From Actinotalea alkalitolerans (GTDB lineage Bacteria; Actinomycetota; Actinomycetes; Actinomycetales; Cellulomonadaceae): a DNA stretch of 64,000 bases. A program made the translations under genes and the position numbers. The notes beneath the pieces were generated by a model. That model saw only the letters and a program-made list of their open reading frames with translations. It was not told the origin of the DNA and ran no database searches. Numbering within the stretch: the first letter of the stretch is position 1; the number at the start of each line of letters is the position of its first letter. Below are positions 54,495 through 63,229 of the stretch, piece after piece. The DNA lies in the NCBI RefSeq assembly GCF_023369855.1, contig NZ_JAMBPP010000003.1, positions 62,001 through 126,000 of the forward strand, given 5' to 3'.

Positions 54495-54905
54495 TCACAC
54501 CCTGAGCAGCCCGACGCCCAGGGTGAGGACCCCTGCGGTCAGGAACACGCCACCGGCGGGGAGCAGCACGACCCATCGACTGGGTCGTGCACGCCCGACG
54601 CCGAGCACCGACAGGAAGAACCCGGCAGGCATGAGGATCGCCGCCACGAGCACACCGGTCTGCGCGATCCACCGCCAGAAGCCGGTCAGGTCGGTGGCCT
54701 CGCCCAGCAGCAGGCAGAGCAGCCCCAGGATCACCAGGACCCCGGCGTGGGCATGGCCGGCCCGGAAGAAGCGTCGCTGCAGGTCGGTCGTCGGTACGGC
54801 ACCTGTGACGACACGGACCATGAAGGCCCCGCCCGCCTCGATCGCCACGACCGTCAGCAGGACGATGCCCGCGGTGACCCGTGCAGCCTCGGTCAGCTCG
54901 AGCAC
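54495..54905 (-). CDS. Four-helix membrane protein of unknown function, TetR-controlled
   Basis: A 136-residue integral membrane protein with four predicted helices: VTAGIVLLTVVAIEAGGAFMV, AGVLVILGLLCLLLG, TGVLVAAILMPAGFFLSVLGV and VLLPAGGVFLTAGVLTLGVGLL. Two His in GHAHAGVL near the start of helix 2 could bind metal or haem. GTG at 54905 has a perfect GGAGGAGG ribosome binding site. The dyad operator shared with the TetR gene covers its likely -10 (TATAAC, 54949-54954 on the minus strand). I do not recognise the family. Confidence 0.7.
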   Translation of the reverse strand: MLELTEAARVTAGIVLLTVVAIEAGGAFMVRVVTGAVPTTDLQRRFFRAGHAHAGVLVILGLLCLLLGEATDLTGFWRWIAQTGVLVAAILMPAGFFLSVLGVGRARPSRWVVLLPAGGVFLTAGVLTLGVGLLRV

Positions 54906-54940
54906 GATGCCTCCTCCTCCGCCTCGGGCTCCGAGATTTC

Positions 54941-54966
54941 CGAACACTGTTATAGAACACTGTTCG
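54941..54966. promoter_or_regulatory. 26-bp dyad operator between the membrane gene and the TetR gene
   Basis: The site is an imperfect palindrome with 22 of 26 positions symmetric; GAACACTGTT occurs twice, 14 bases apart. It contains TATAAC, a -10 for the membrane gene, and abuts TTCGCA (54963-54968), the -35 of the TetR gene, so one bound repressor could block both. Confidence 0.75.
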
Positions 54967-54997
54967 CATTCGTGCGGTCAACCCCTACCATGGCTGC

Positions 54998-55648
54998 GTG
55001 CCCCGCCCCCGTCTGCACGACCAGGCCCTGCGCGACCGTCTGGTCGAGGTCGCCTCGGAGGTGATCGCCGCCGCCGGGCCCGGTGCGCTGACCGTCCGGG
55101 ACGTGGCACGGCGAGCCGGGACCTCTGCCTCGGCGGTCTACGCCCTGCACGGCGGGCGTGAGGAGCTCGTGGCCGCCGTGGCCGACGAGGCCTTCCGTCG
55201 GTTCGGGACGCACCTCGGGACAGCCACCCGCACCGACGACCCGGCGTCGGACCTGCTCTCCCTGGGCCTGGCCTACCGGCGCAGCGCCCTGACCGATCCG
55301 CACTTCTACCGGATCATGTTCGACGTGCCGGGGACCGGCGGGCAGGACCCCCGAGGCCCGCACGCCACCGCACGTCCGACCTTCCACGTGCTGCGCGACG
55401 CCGTCGTCCGCGTGCTGCGGGCGCAGGGGGCTCCGACCGGCGACGGGACCGACCGCGCGGGGGTCGAGATCGCCGCAGCCCTGTGGGGCCAGGTGCACGG
55501 GATGGTGACCCTCGAGCTCGCCGGGCTGCTACCCGGTACCGCCGAGCAACGCGCCGACCGGTACGAGCGGGTGCTGCGCACCGTCGGCCAGGCCCTCCTG
55601 GTAGCGCCCCGCGGTGACGGACTCAGGCCTCGACGACCACCGGGATGA
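54998..55648 (+). CDS. TetR/AcrR family regulator with C-terminal WHG domain
   Basis: A 216-residue regulator. The HTH is at about 20-55 (LTVRDVARRAGTSASAVYALHGGREEL) and the ligand domain carries ALWGQVHGMVTLELAG, the WHG-type motif. GTG at 54998 follows TACCAT (54986-54991) by 6 bases with TTCGCA 17 bases before it, so its mRNA should be leaderless. It probably represses itself and the membrane gene through the shared operator. The 3' end overlaps convergent rnj by 26 bases. Confidence 0.9.
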   Translation: MPRPRLHDQALRDRLVEVASEVIAAAGPGALTVRDVARRAGTSASAVYALHGGREELVAAVADEAFRRFGTHLGTATRTDDPASDLLSLGLAYRRSALTDPHFYRIMFDVPGTGGQDPRGPHATARPTFHVLRDAVVRVLRAQGAPTGDGTDRAGVEIAAALWGQVHGMVTLELAGLLPGTAEQRADRYERVLRTVGQALLVAPRGDGLRPRRPPG

Positions 55649-57308
55649 TCATCGGTCGACGCTTCAGACGACCCGAGACCCAGCGGCCCACGATCCGTCG
55701 CATCAGCTGCTGCATCTGGTGCGCGTCCGCGGCGCCGCCCATGGCCATCTCCTCGAGCGCGCGGGCGACCTCGGGCTGGATCGCCTCGAAGACCTCGTCA
55801 CCCTCAGCGAAGCCCCGCGCGTGGATCTGCGGACCGGCAAGGACCTTGCCGGTCGCAGAGTCGACCACCGCGAAGATCGAGATGAAGCCCTCCTCGCCCA
55901 GGATCCGCCGGTCCTTGAGCTCGGCGTCGGTGATCGTGCCGACGGTCGACCCGTCGACGTACACGTAACCGCACGGCACCGCACCCACGACCCGGGCCCG
56001 CCCGTCGACCAGGTCGACGACCACACCGTCCTCGGCGACGACCACCCGGTCGGCCGGCACACCCGACCGCACGGCGATCGCCGCGTTGGCGACCAGGTGG
56101 CGCACCTCGCCGTGGACCGGCATGACGTTGCGCGGTCGCAGGATGTTGTAGCAGTAGAGCAGCTCCCCCGCGCTCGCATGGCCCGAGACGTGCACCCGGG
56201 CGTTGCCCTGGTGGACCACCGTGGCCCCCAGACGCATCAGGCCGTTGATCACCCGGAACACGGCGTTCTCGTTCCCCGGGATCAGCGAGGAGGCCAGGAT
56301 CACGGTGTCGCCGTGGCCGACCTCGACCCGGTGGTCGCGGTTGGCCATCCGCGACAGCGCGGCCATCGGCTCGCCCTGCGACCCGGTGCACATGAGGACC
56401 ACCTCACGCGCGGGCAGGTCATCGGCCGCCTTGGCGTCCACCAGGACGCCGTCGGGCACCGTCAGGTAGCCCAGGTCGGCCGCGATGGTCATGTTGCGCA
56501 CCATCGACCTGCCCACCAGCGCGACGCGGCGCCCGTGCGCGTGCGCCGCGTCCAGGACCTGCTGCACGCGGTGCACGTGCGAGGCGAAGGACGCGACGAT
56601 GACGCGTTGCTCGGCACGCGCGAAGATGCCGTCGAGCACCGGCCCGATCTCGCGCTCGTGGGTGGTGAAGCCCGGCACCTCGGCGTTGGTCGAGTCCACC
56701 ATGAAGAGGTCGACACCCTGCTCGCCGAGCCGCGCGAAGGCCCGCAGGTCGGTGATCCGACCGTCGAGCGGCAGCTGGTCCATCTTGAAGTCGCCGGTGT
56801 GCAGCACGGTCCCTGCACGCGTGCGGACTGCGACGGCGAGCGCATCGGGGATCGAGTGGTTGACCGCGACGAACTCGCACTCGAACGGCCCGAAGGTCTC
56901 GGTCCGCCCCTCGGCGACCACGAGCGTGAAGGGCGTGATCCGGTGCTCCTTGAGCTTGGCCTCCACGAAGGCCAGGGTGAGCTGCGAGCCGACGAGCGGG
57001 AGATCCGGACGCAGCCGCAGCAGGTAGGGCACCGCGCCGATGTGGTCCTCGTGCCCATGGGTCAGGACCACGGCCTCGATGTCGTCGAGACGGTCGGCGA
57101 TGTGGTCGAAGTCCGGCAGGATCAGGTCGACACCCGGCTGGTGGTCCTCGGGGAAGAGGACCCCGCAGTCGATCACCAGCAGCCGGCCGTCGATCTCGAG
57201 CACCGACATGTTGCGCCCGATCTCCCCCAGACCACCCAGCGCGACGACCCGCAGCGCGCCAGGTGCCAGGGCGGGGGGAAGGGAGAGCTCGGGGTGGGGG
57301 TGCGACAT
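55623..57308 (-). CDS. rnj: Ribonuclease J
   Basis: A 561-residue metallo-beta-lactamase/beta-CASP enzyme with endo- and 5' to 3' exonuclease activity in rRNA and mRNA processing. GGLGEIGRNM, LTHGHEDHIGAVPYLL (HxHxDH), a further ligand in VLHTGDFK and the beta-CASP motifs are intact. The ATG overlaps the dapA stop by one base (TGATG), a conserved actinobacterial pairing. Confidence 0.95.
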   Translation of the reverse strand: MSHPHPELSLPPALAPGALRVVALGGLGEIGRNMSVLEIDGRLLVIDCGVLFPEDHQPGVDLILPDFDHIADRLDDIEAVVLTHGHEDHIGAVPYLLRLRPDLPLVGSQLTLAFVEAKLKEHRITPFTLVVAEGRTETFGPFECEFVAVNHSIPDALAVAVRTRAGTVLHTGDFKMDQLPLDGRITDLRAFARLGEQGVDLFMVDSTNAEVPGFTTHEREIGPVLDGIFARAEQRVIVASFASHVHRVQQVLDAAHAHGRRVALVGRSMVRNMTIAADLGYLTVPDGVLVDAKAADDLPAREVVLMCTGSQGEPMAALSRMANRDHRVEVGHGDTVILASSLIPGNENAVFRVINGLMRLGATVVHQGNARVHVSGHASAGELLYCYNILRPRNVMPVHGEVRHLVANAAIAVRSGVPADRVVVAEDGVVVDLVDGRARVVGAVPCGYVYVDGSTVGTITDAELKDRRILGEEGFISIFAVVDSATGKVLAGPQIHARGFAEGDEVFEAIQPEVARALEEMAMGGAADAHQMQQLMRRIVGRWVSGRLKRRPMIIPVVVEA

Positions 57309-58222
57309 CAGACCTCCGGGACGTCGAGCAGACCGGCCGTGACCAGGGCCGCCCTGACCTCCTCGACCTCGTCAGGGCTCGGCGGTGCCTGGGGCAGTCG
57401 CATGGTGGCGCCCGGGATCAGCCCGAGCAGGGCCAACGCCACCTTGGAGCGCAGGGCGCCGTTCCCGCTGCCGCAGATCACGTCGATCGCCGGCAGAGCT
57501 CCCACGAAGGCGGCGCGCGCCGCGACGACGTCGCCGGCGTCCATCGCGCGCACGACGCTGGCGAGCGCGTCACCGACCAGGTGCCCCGCCATGCTGACCA
57601 CCCCCGCGGCACCGTGCGCGAGGAACGCCAGCGTGAGGGGGTCGTCCCCCGAGTAGTACGCCAGGCCGGTGCGCTGCATGACCTTGAGCGCGGCGAAGAC
57701 GTCCCCGGTGGCGTCCTTGACCGCCACGACCTGCTCGAGGGCCGCCAGACGGTCGAGGGTGTCGTCGGAGTAGCGGACGACCGTCCGGCCCGGGACGTCG
57801 TAGAGCATCACGGGCAGGTCCGTCGCCCCGACGACCGCTGCCGTGTGGAGGTAGACCCCCTCCTGCGAGGGCCGCGAGTAGTACGGGGAGACCACGAGCA
57901 GGCCGTGCGCGCCGGCGTCGGCAGCCTGCTCGGCCATCCGCACCGCGTGCGCGGTGTCGTTCGACCCGGCCCCCGCGACCACCACCGCACGGTCGCCGAC
58001 GGCCGCCACCACGGCCCGGATCAGGTCGGCCTTCTCCGGGGCGTGCGTGGTGGGCGCCTCGCCCGTGGTGCCGTTGAGCACGATGCCGTCGTGGCCGTGG
58101 TCGACGAGGTGGGCGGCCAGGGCCGCACCCGCCTCGAGGTCGACCGACCCGTCCGGCGCCATCGGCGTCACCATGGCGGTCAGCACCGCGCCGAACGGGC
58201 GGGCAGAGGATGTCACGACCAT
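57308..58222 (-). CDS. dapA: 4-hydroxy-tetrahydrodipicolinate synthase
   Basis: Condenses pyruvate with aspartate semialdehyde in lysine/DAP synthesis. The 304-residue protein has GTTGE near 51-55, Tyr141 in MLYDVPGR and Schiff-base Lys169 in AVKDATGD. ATG at 58222 follows TAGTTT (58230-58235, minus strand) by 7 bases; the alternative TTG nine bases earlier would fall inside that spacing, so ATG is favoured. Coupled to rnj. Confidence 0.95.
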   Translation of the reverse strand: MVVTSSARPFGAVLTAMVTPMAPDGSVDLEAGAALAAHLVDHGHDGIVLNGTTGEAPTTHAPEKADLIRAVVAAVGDRAVVVAGAGSNDTAHAVRMAEQAADAGAHGLLVVSPYYSRPSQEGVYLHTAAVVGATDLPVMLYDVPGRTVVRYSDDTLDRLAALEQVVAVKDATGDVFAALKVMQRTGLAYYSGDDPLTLAFLAHGAAGVVSMAGHLVGDALASVVRAMDAGDVVAARAAFVGALPAIDVICGSGNGALRSKVALALLGLIPGATMRLPQAPPSPDEVEEVRAALVTAGLLDVPEV

Positions 58223-58264
58223 GGGCGACAAACTACCGCCCCGGGTCCCGCCCGAGGCACCCGG

Positions 58265-58750
58265 TCAGCGCCGCCAGGTCGTGAAGCGGTAGCGCAGCCC
58301 GCTGGTCGAGACGAGCCACTCGTCGGACCGCGCGGTGCACGTCCACCCGGCCGGCAGGAGCGGTGCCGAGGTGTCGCCCCCGACCAGGACGTCGACCTCG
58401 GTGACCTCGAGCCGATCGGCGTAGGGCAGGAAGGCCTCGTAGACCTGCGCACCGCCGATCACCCAGGACTCGCGTCCCGCGACGTGGGCGAGGGCGTCCT
58501 GGACGCTGCCGACCACGGTCGCACCCTCGAGCGTGAGCCCCGGCCGGCGGCTGAGCACCACGTTCTCACGTCCCGGGAGGGGGCGGAAGCGGGCTGGCAG
58601 CGAGTCCCACGTCGCGCGGCCCATGATCACGGGGTGGCCCGTGGTCAGCCGGCGGAAGTGGGCGAGATCCTCAGGCAGGTGCCAGGGAAGCCCGCCGTCG
58701 CGGCCGATGAAGCCGTCGGAGGACTGCCCCCAGACCATCGCGAGACTCAC
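58265..58750 (-). CDS. Dihydrofolate reductase
   Basis: Reduces dihydrofolate to tetrahydrofolate, needed because thymidylate synthase consumes the methylene form. The 161-residue protein has [27 protein letters not shown] (with acidic residue Glu/Asp in the active site), [10 protein letters not shown] and [19 protein letters not shown] at 58750 starts 7 bases after the thyA stop. This is the folA/dfrA gene of the region. Confidence 0.94.
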   Translation of the reverse strand: MSLAMVWGQSSDGFIGRDGGLPWHLPEDLAHFRRLTTGHPVIMGRATWDSLPARFRPLPGRENVVLSRRPGLTLEGATVVGSVQDALAHVAGRESWVIGGAQVYEAFLPYADRLEVTEVDVLVGGDTSAPLLPAGWTCTARSDEWLVSTSGLRYRFTTWRR

Positions 58751-58757
58751 CGGCAGC

Positions 58758-59561
58758 TCACACCGCCACCGGGGCCTTGATCGCCGGGTGATGCTGGTAC
58801 CCGACGACCGCGACGTCCTCGAAGGTGTACTCGTCGATCGACGCCGCACGGCGCAGCTCGAGGGTGGGTGGCGCGTACGGGGCCCTGGTCAGCTGCTCCC
58901 GGACCTGCTCCACGTGGTTGTCGTAGATGTGGCAGTCCCCGCCGGTCCAGATGAGGTCGCCCACCTCGAGGTCGGTCTGCTGGGCCACCATGTGGGTCAG
59001 CAGCGCATAGCTCGCGATGTTGAACGGCACCCCGAGGAAGAGGTCGGCCGAGCGCTGGTAGACCTGGCAGGACACCCGACCGTCGGCCACGTAGAACTGG
59101 AAGAAGGCGTGGCAGGGAGCCAGGGCCATGCGCGGGATGTCCGTGACGTTCCAGGCCGAGACGATCATGCGCCGCGAGTCCGGGTCGCTGCGCAGCGTCT
59201 GCAGCACCTGCGCGAGCTGGTCGACCGTCGTGCCGTCCGGGGCCGGCCACGACCGCCACTGCACCCCGTACACCGGGCCCAGGTCACCGTCCGGCCCGGC
59301 CCACTCGTCCCAGATGCTGACACCGCGCTCCTGGAGCCACCGGACGTCGGGCTCGCCACGCAGGAACCACAGCAGCTCGTAGACGATCGAACGCAGGTGG
59401 ACCTTCTTGGTCGTCACCAGCGGGAAGCCGGTCGCGAGGTCGAACCGCATCTGGTGGCCGAAGACGCTCCGCGTCCCGGTGCCGGTGCGATCGGCCTTGG
59501 GGGTGCCCTCCGCGAGCACCAGGCGGAGGAGATCCTCGTAGGGCGTGGGCACCGTCGTCAT
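58758..59561 (-). CDS. thyA: Thymidylate synthase ThyA
   Basis: Makes dTMP from dUMP with methylene-tetrahydrofolate. The 267-residue protein has catalytic Cys150 in [26 protein letters not shown], and the C-terminal [15 protein letters not shown] (59568-59573, minus strand) ends 6 bases before the ATG. Cotranscribed with the dihydrofolate reductase gene. The length is standard. Confidence 0.97.
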   Translation of the reverse strand: MTTVPTPYEDLLRLVLAEGTPKADRTGTGTRSVFGHQMRFDLATGFPLVTTKKVHLRSIVYELLWFLRGEPDVRWLQERGVSIWDEWAGPDGDLGPVYGVQWRSWPAPDGTTVDQLAQVLQTLRSDPDSRRMIVSAWNVTDIPRMALAPCHAFFQFYVADGRVSCQVYQRSADLFLGVPFNIASYALLTHMVAQQTDLEVGDLIWTGGDCHIYDNHVEQVREQLTRAPYAPPTLELRRAASIDEYTFEDVAVVGYQHHPAIKAPVAV

Positions 59562-59596
59562 GGCGACATCGTAGGCGCCGGGTTCATACTTCCGTC
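59562..59596. promoter_or_regulatory. Very compact divergent leaderless promoters of thyA and the dehydrogenase gene
   Basis: Only 35 bases separate the two start codons. TACGAT (59568-59573, minus) and CATACT (59585-59590, plus) are the putative -10s, 11 bases apart; each -35 would lie within or past the other gene's start. Confidence 0.6.
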
Positions 59597-61078
59597 ATGG
59601 CATCCGCACCCGCCTTCCCCGTCCCGGCGACCGTCGCCGCGCACCTGCCCACCGGCCTGCTGATCGGCGGCGAGTGGCGGCCGTCGTCGAGCGGTGCGAC
59701 CTTCCCGGTGCACGACCCCGCCACCGGCACCGACCTCTTCGACGTGGCCGACGCCACCCCGCAGGACGGGCTCGCAGCCCTGACCGCGGCCCACGAGGCG
59801 CTCCCGGCCTGGCGGGCGGTGGCCCCGCGTGACCGGGCCGAGCTGCTGCGCGCGGTCTTCGAGACCGTCACCACCCGCACCGAGGACTTCGCCGCCCTGA
59901 TCACCGCCGAGGGGGGCAAGCCACTGGCCGAGTCGCGGGCCGAGGTCGCCTACGGGGCTGAGTACGTGCGGTGGTACTCCGAGCAGGCGGTCCGCATCAA
60001 CGGGATGACCAGGACAGCCCCGAGCGGCGCCAACCGGCAGCTGGTCCTGCGGCGTGGTGTCGGTCCCGCGCTGCTGATCACGCCCTGGAACTTCCCGCTC
60101 GCGATGGCCACGCGCAAGATCGCCCCGGCCCTGGCCGCCGGATGCACCGTGGTGATCAAGCCGGCCGGGCTCACCCCACTCACCACGGCGTACTTCGCCG
60201 AGGTGGTGCGCGCCGAGCTGGCCGAGCGAGGACTGCCCCCTGGTGTGATCAACGTCGTGCCGACCTCGTCGTCCGGGGACCTGGTCGGTCCTCTGCTCGC
60301 CGACCCCCGGCTGCGCAAGCTGTCCTTCACCGGCTCGACCGAGGTCGGGCGCGTGCTGCTGGCCGGCGCAGCGCAGGGGATCCTCCGGACCTCGATGGAG
60401 CTCGGCGGCAACGCCCCCTTCCTGGTCTTCGAGGACGCCGACATCCCCGCGGCGGTGCAGGGAGCCGTGGTCGCCAAGATGCGCAACGCCGGGCAGACCT
60501 GCGTCGCGGCCAACCGCTTCCTGGTCCACCGGTCGGTCGTCGAGGAGTTCAGCGCCGGGCTGACCGCCGCCTTCGAGAAGCTGGTGACCGGCCCCGGCTC
60601 GGCACCCGGGACGACCGTCGGTCCCCTCATCGAGGCCGGTGCGGTCGACCGTGTCGAGGAGGTCGTGGCGCAGGCGGTGGACGACGGCGCCACGGTGACC
60701 ACCGGTGGAGGGCGGCCGGCCCGCCGGGGGCACTTCTACTCCCCGACGGTGCTGACCGGGGTCTCCCCCGACGCGCGCGCGGTCCGCGAGGAGCTCTTCG
60801 GGCCGGTCGCGCCGGTGGTGACCTTCGACACCGAGGACGAGGGCATGGACCTGGCCAACAGCACCGAGTTCGGCCTCGTCGCCTACGCCTACACCCGCGA
60901 CGTGGGACGAGCCTTCCGCGTCGCCGAGCGGATCGAGTCCGGGATGCTGGGCCTCAACCGCGGCATGATCTCCGACGCCAGTGCACCGTTCGGCGGCGTC
61001 AAGGCCTCCGGCCTGGGCCGTGAGGGTGGCGAGGCGGGCATCGAGGAGTACCTCGAGAGCACCTACGTCGCGCTGTGA
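59597..61078 (+). CDS. NAD(P)-dependent succinate-semialdehyde dehydrogenase
   Basis: A 493-residue aldehyde dehydrogenase. The general base Glu268 is in MELGGNAPF, nucleophile Cys302 in NAGQTCVAANR, and PWNFP at 163-167 gives the cofactor site. ISDASAPFGGVKASGLGREGG is the C-terminal signature of the GabD group. CATACT at 59585-59590 ends 6 bases before the ATG. Its stop overlaps azlC, so the three genes are coupled, which is unexpected for this enzyme. The substrate preference is inferred. Confidence 0.9.
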   Translation: MASAPAFPVPATVAAHLPTGLLIGGEWRPSSSGATFPVHDPATGTDLFDVADATPQDGLAALTAAHEALPAWRAVAPRDRAELLRAVFETVTTRTEDFAALITAEGGKPLAESRAEVAYGAEYVRWYSEQAVRINGMTRTAPSGANRQLVLRRGVGPALLITPWNFPLAMATRKIAPALAAGCTVVIKPAGLTPLTTAYFAEVVRAELAERGLPPGVINVVPTSSSGDLVGPLLADPRLRKLSFTGSTEVGRVLLAGAAQGILRTSMELGGNAPFLVFEDADIPAAVQGAVVAKMRNAGQTCVAANRFLVHRSVVEEFSAGLTAAFEKLVTGPGSAPGTTVGPLIEAGAVDRVEEVVAQAVDDGATVTTGGGRPARRGHFYSPTVLTGVSPDARAVREELFGPVAPVVTFDTEDEGMDLANSTEFGLVAYAYTRDVGRAFRVAERIESGMLGLNRGMISDASAPFGGVKASGLGREGGEAGIEEYLESTYVAL

Positions 61079-61824
61079 CGGCACAGATCGACCAGCAGCA
61101 CCGCCCCCCGGCCGCGGCTCGACGGCGCGCGACCCTGCGGCAGGCACTGTCGGTGTCCGCCGCGACCGGCGTGTACGGCATCTCCTTCGGGGCGCTCGCG
61201 GTCGCGGCGGGCCTGGACCTGTGGCAGACCATGGCGCTGAGCCTGCTCATGTTCACCGGTGGGTCGCAGTTCGCGTTCATCGGGGTGCTGGGGGCCGGCG
61301 GCGCCCCGGGCGCTGCGATCGCCACGGCGGGACTGCTCGGAGCGCGCAACGGCCTGTACGGCGCGGCGATGGCACCCCGGCTGGGTGTCCGCGGACCCCG
61401 CCGGTGGTGGGCTGCCCAGCTGACGATCGACGAGTCGACCGCGGTCGGCACGGCGCAGAGCGAGCCGACGCTGGTCCGGGTCGGCTTCTGGTGGACCGGG
61501 TGGGGTGTCTACGCGCTCTGGAACGTCTTCACCGTGGTCGGGGCGCTGGTCGGCGACGCCCTGGGTGACCCCACCCGCTGGGGCCTGGACGCCGCCGCGG
61601 CGGCCGCGTTCCTGGGACTGCTCTGGCCTCGGCTCGCGGGACGCACCACGCAGACGGTGGCTGCCGCGGCGGTCGTCGTGGCGCTGCTGCTCACCCCCCT
61701 GGTCCCGGCCGGGATCCCGGTGCTGGCCGCCGCCGTCGTCGCGGTCGTCGCCGGATGGCGCACCCCCGGTCGCGCCCCGGACGAGGCCGCGCACCCCGAC
61801 CGGCAGGGTGGGGAGTCGCCGTGA
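61075..61824 (+). CDS. azlC: AzlC family branched-chain amino acid exporter subunit
   Basis: A 249-residue membrane protein with about six helices (YGISFGALAVAAGLDLWQTMALSLLMFTGGSQFAFIG is the typical signature). It works with the small AzlD protein to export branched-chain amino acids. The GTG overlaps the dehydrogenase stop (GTGA) and its stop overlaps azlD in the same way. Confidence 0.92.
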   Translation: MTAQIDQQHRPPAAARRRATLRQALSVSAATGVYGISFGALAVAAGLDLWQTMALSLLMFTGGSQFAFIGVLGAGGAPGAAIATAGLLGARNGLYGAAMAPRLGVRGPRRWWAAQLTIDESTAVGTAQSEPTLVRVGFWWTGWGVYALWNVFTVVGALVGDALGDPTRWGLDAAAAAAFLGLLWPRLAGRTTQTVAAAAVVVALLLTPLVPAGIPVLAAAVVAVVAGWRTPGRAPDEAAHPDRQGGESP

Positions 61825-62138
61825 GCGCCTACGCCCTGACCTGGGTCGCGGTGATCGCCGCGTCCGCCGTGTGCTTCGCCCTCAAGCTCGTGGGTCACCA
61901 CCTGCCCGAGCACTGGCTCGCCGAGCCGCGAGTGGCCCGCACCGCCGGGCTGGTCACCGTGTCACTGCTCGCGGCGCTCGTGGCCGTCCAGACGTTCACC
62001 CTCGGGTCGACGGTCGTGGTGGACGCACGGGTCGTCGCCCTGGCCGTCGCCGCGGTGGCCCTGGCGCTGCGGGCCCCGTTCGTCGCGGTCGTGGTGCTCG
62101 CGGCAGCGGTGGCCGCGACCCTGCGTGCGGTCACCTGA
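61821..62138 (+). CDS. azlD: AzlD family small membrane subunit
   Basis: A 105-residue protein with about three helices (ALTWVAVIAASAVCFALKLVGHHLP, TAGLVTVSLLAALVAVQTF, and a C-terminal Val/Ala helix). It is the partner of AzlC. GTG at 61821 overlaps the azlC stop by 4 bases. Confidence 0.9.
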   Translation: MSAYALTWVAVIAASAVCFALKLVGHHLPEHWLAEPRVARTAGLVTVSLLAALVAVQTFTLGSTVVVDARVVALAVAAVALALRAPFVAVVVLAAAVAATLRAVT

Positions 62139-62161
62139 GCCGCAGTTGCTAGCCTGCCCGG

Positions 62162-62701
62162 ATGGCACTCTTCCGCGAGCAGGCTGACGTCTCGGTCCGA
62201 CCTGCCCAGCCCGATGACGAGGCGGCGATCGCCCGCGTGCAGCTGCGGGCGTGGCGGTCGAGCCACGCCGCGCTCCTGGGGCCCGAGGTCCTCGAGCAGA
62301 TCGACGTCACCGCGGTGCGCGACCAGTGGTCCCGCGCGATCACCGCACCCCCCTCCCCGGCCCACCACGTCCTGGTCGCCTGCGACGGCGCCCGGGTCAT
62401 CGGGTTCGCGGCGTCTGCACCGGTCGAGGACGGGGTGGAGATCCTGGCGCTCGAGGTCGACCCCGACCACCAGCGCGGCGGGCACGGGTCGCGCCTGCTG
62501 ACCGCGTGCGTCGACCTCGGTCGCGACCAAGGCGCGCAGCACCTCCAGACCTGGGTGCTCGACGACGACGACGCGCGCGCGCAGTTCCTGTCCTCGGCGG
62601 GTCTGGGCCCCGACGGGGCTCACCGCGACCTGGCCACCGGGACCACGGCCGAGGGCGCCACCCGAGCGGTGTCCGAGCGACGCTGGGTCGCCGAGCTCTG
62701 A
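62162..62701 (+). CDS. GNAT family N-acetyltransferase
   Basis: A 179-residue acetyltransferase with the acetyl-CoA loop in VDPDHQRGGHGSRLL (R/QxxGxG) and preceding strand VEILALEVDP. The ligand transferred to is unknown. TAGCCT at 62150-62155 ends 6 bases before the ATG, indicating a leaderless mRNA. Confidence 0.88.
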   Translation: MALFREQADVSVRPAQPDDEAAIARVQLRAWRSSHAALLGPEVLEQIDVTAVRDQWSRAITAPPSPAHHVLVACDGARVIGFAASAPVEDGVEILALEVDPDHQRGGHGSRLLTACVDLGRDQGAQHLQTWVLDDDDARAQFLSSAGLGPDGAHRDLATGTTAEGATRAVSERRWVAEL

Positions 62702-62761
62702 TCCACGGGGTCCGGCCTACCGACCGTTCACGAGGTGGGCGGTCCCGCTCGGACGGTTCGC

Positions 62762-63220
62762 TCAGCTCGTGCCCGGGCCGTCCTGGCGGTAGAGCCGTGC
62801 CGCCGTCCGCAGCGCGCTCCGTGCCCGACGTCGGTCACCCGCGGCGTCGTAGGCGAAGGCCAGCCGGTACCAGGCCGCCCAGTCGTCCTGGGCCTGGTCG
62901 ACCGCCGACCGCGCCTCGACGAAGGCCTCATCCGCAGCCGCACGGTCGATCCGACCTCCGGGCGAGCGGGGCAGGTCGTCCACGGGCAGCAGGCCCTGCG
63001 CGGCGAGCCGGTCGGCCATCCGCTGCACGACGATCGCGAGCCACCACTCGCGGACCACGATCCACAGTCCCATCAGCGGCAGGACCAGGACGGCCAGCCC
63101 CAGGGCGACCCCCACGGGCTCCCCGGTGCCGAGCAGCGCGAGTCCGCGGCCCGCGACCGCCACGACGTACAGCAGGAGCAGTGCGGTGAGCGCCAGCGCA
63201 CCCAGGAGCGAACGTCGCAC
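62762..63220 (-). CDS. Membrane protein with a TPR-like tail
   Basis: A 152-residue protein with two membrane helices (about 5-30 and 35-60) and a cytoplasmic tail containing WAAWYRLAFAYDAAGDRRRARSALRTAARL, which looks like one tetratricopeptide-like repeat. It starts 9 bases after the dapB stop and is probably cotranscribed. Function is unknown. Confidence 0.75.
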   Translation of the reverse strand: MRRSLLGALALTALLLLYVVAVAGRGLALLGTGEPVGVALGLAVLVLPLMGLWIVVREWWLAIVVQRMADRLAAQGLLPVDDLPRSPGGRIDRAAADEAFVEARSAVDQAQDDWAAWYRLAFAYDAAGDRRRARSALRTAARLYRQDGPGTS

Positions 63221-63229
63221 GGGATCGCC

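Noticed and set aside
58223-58231. TTG start of dapA at 58231
   Set aside because: It lies between the -10 at 58230-58235 and the ATG at 58222, so it would be at or upstream of the transcription start.
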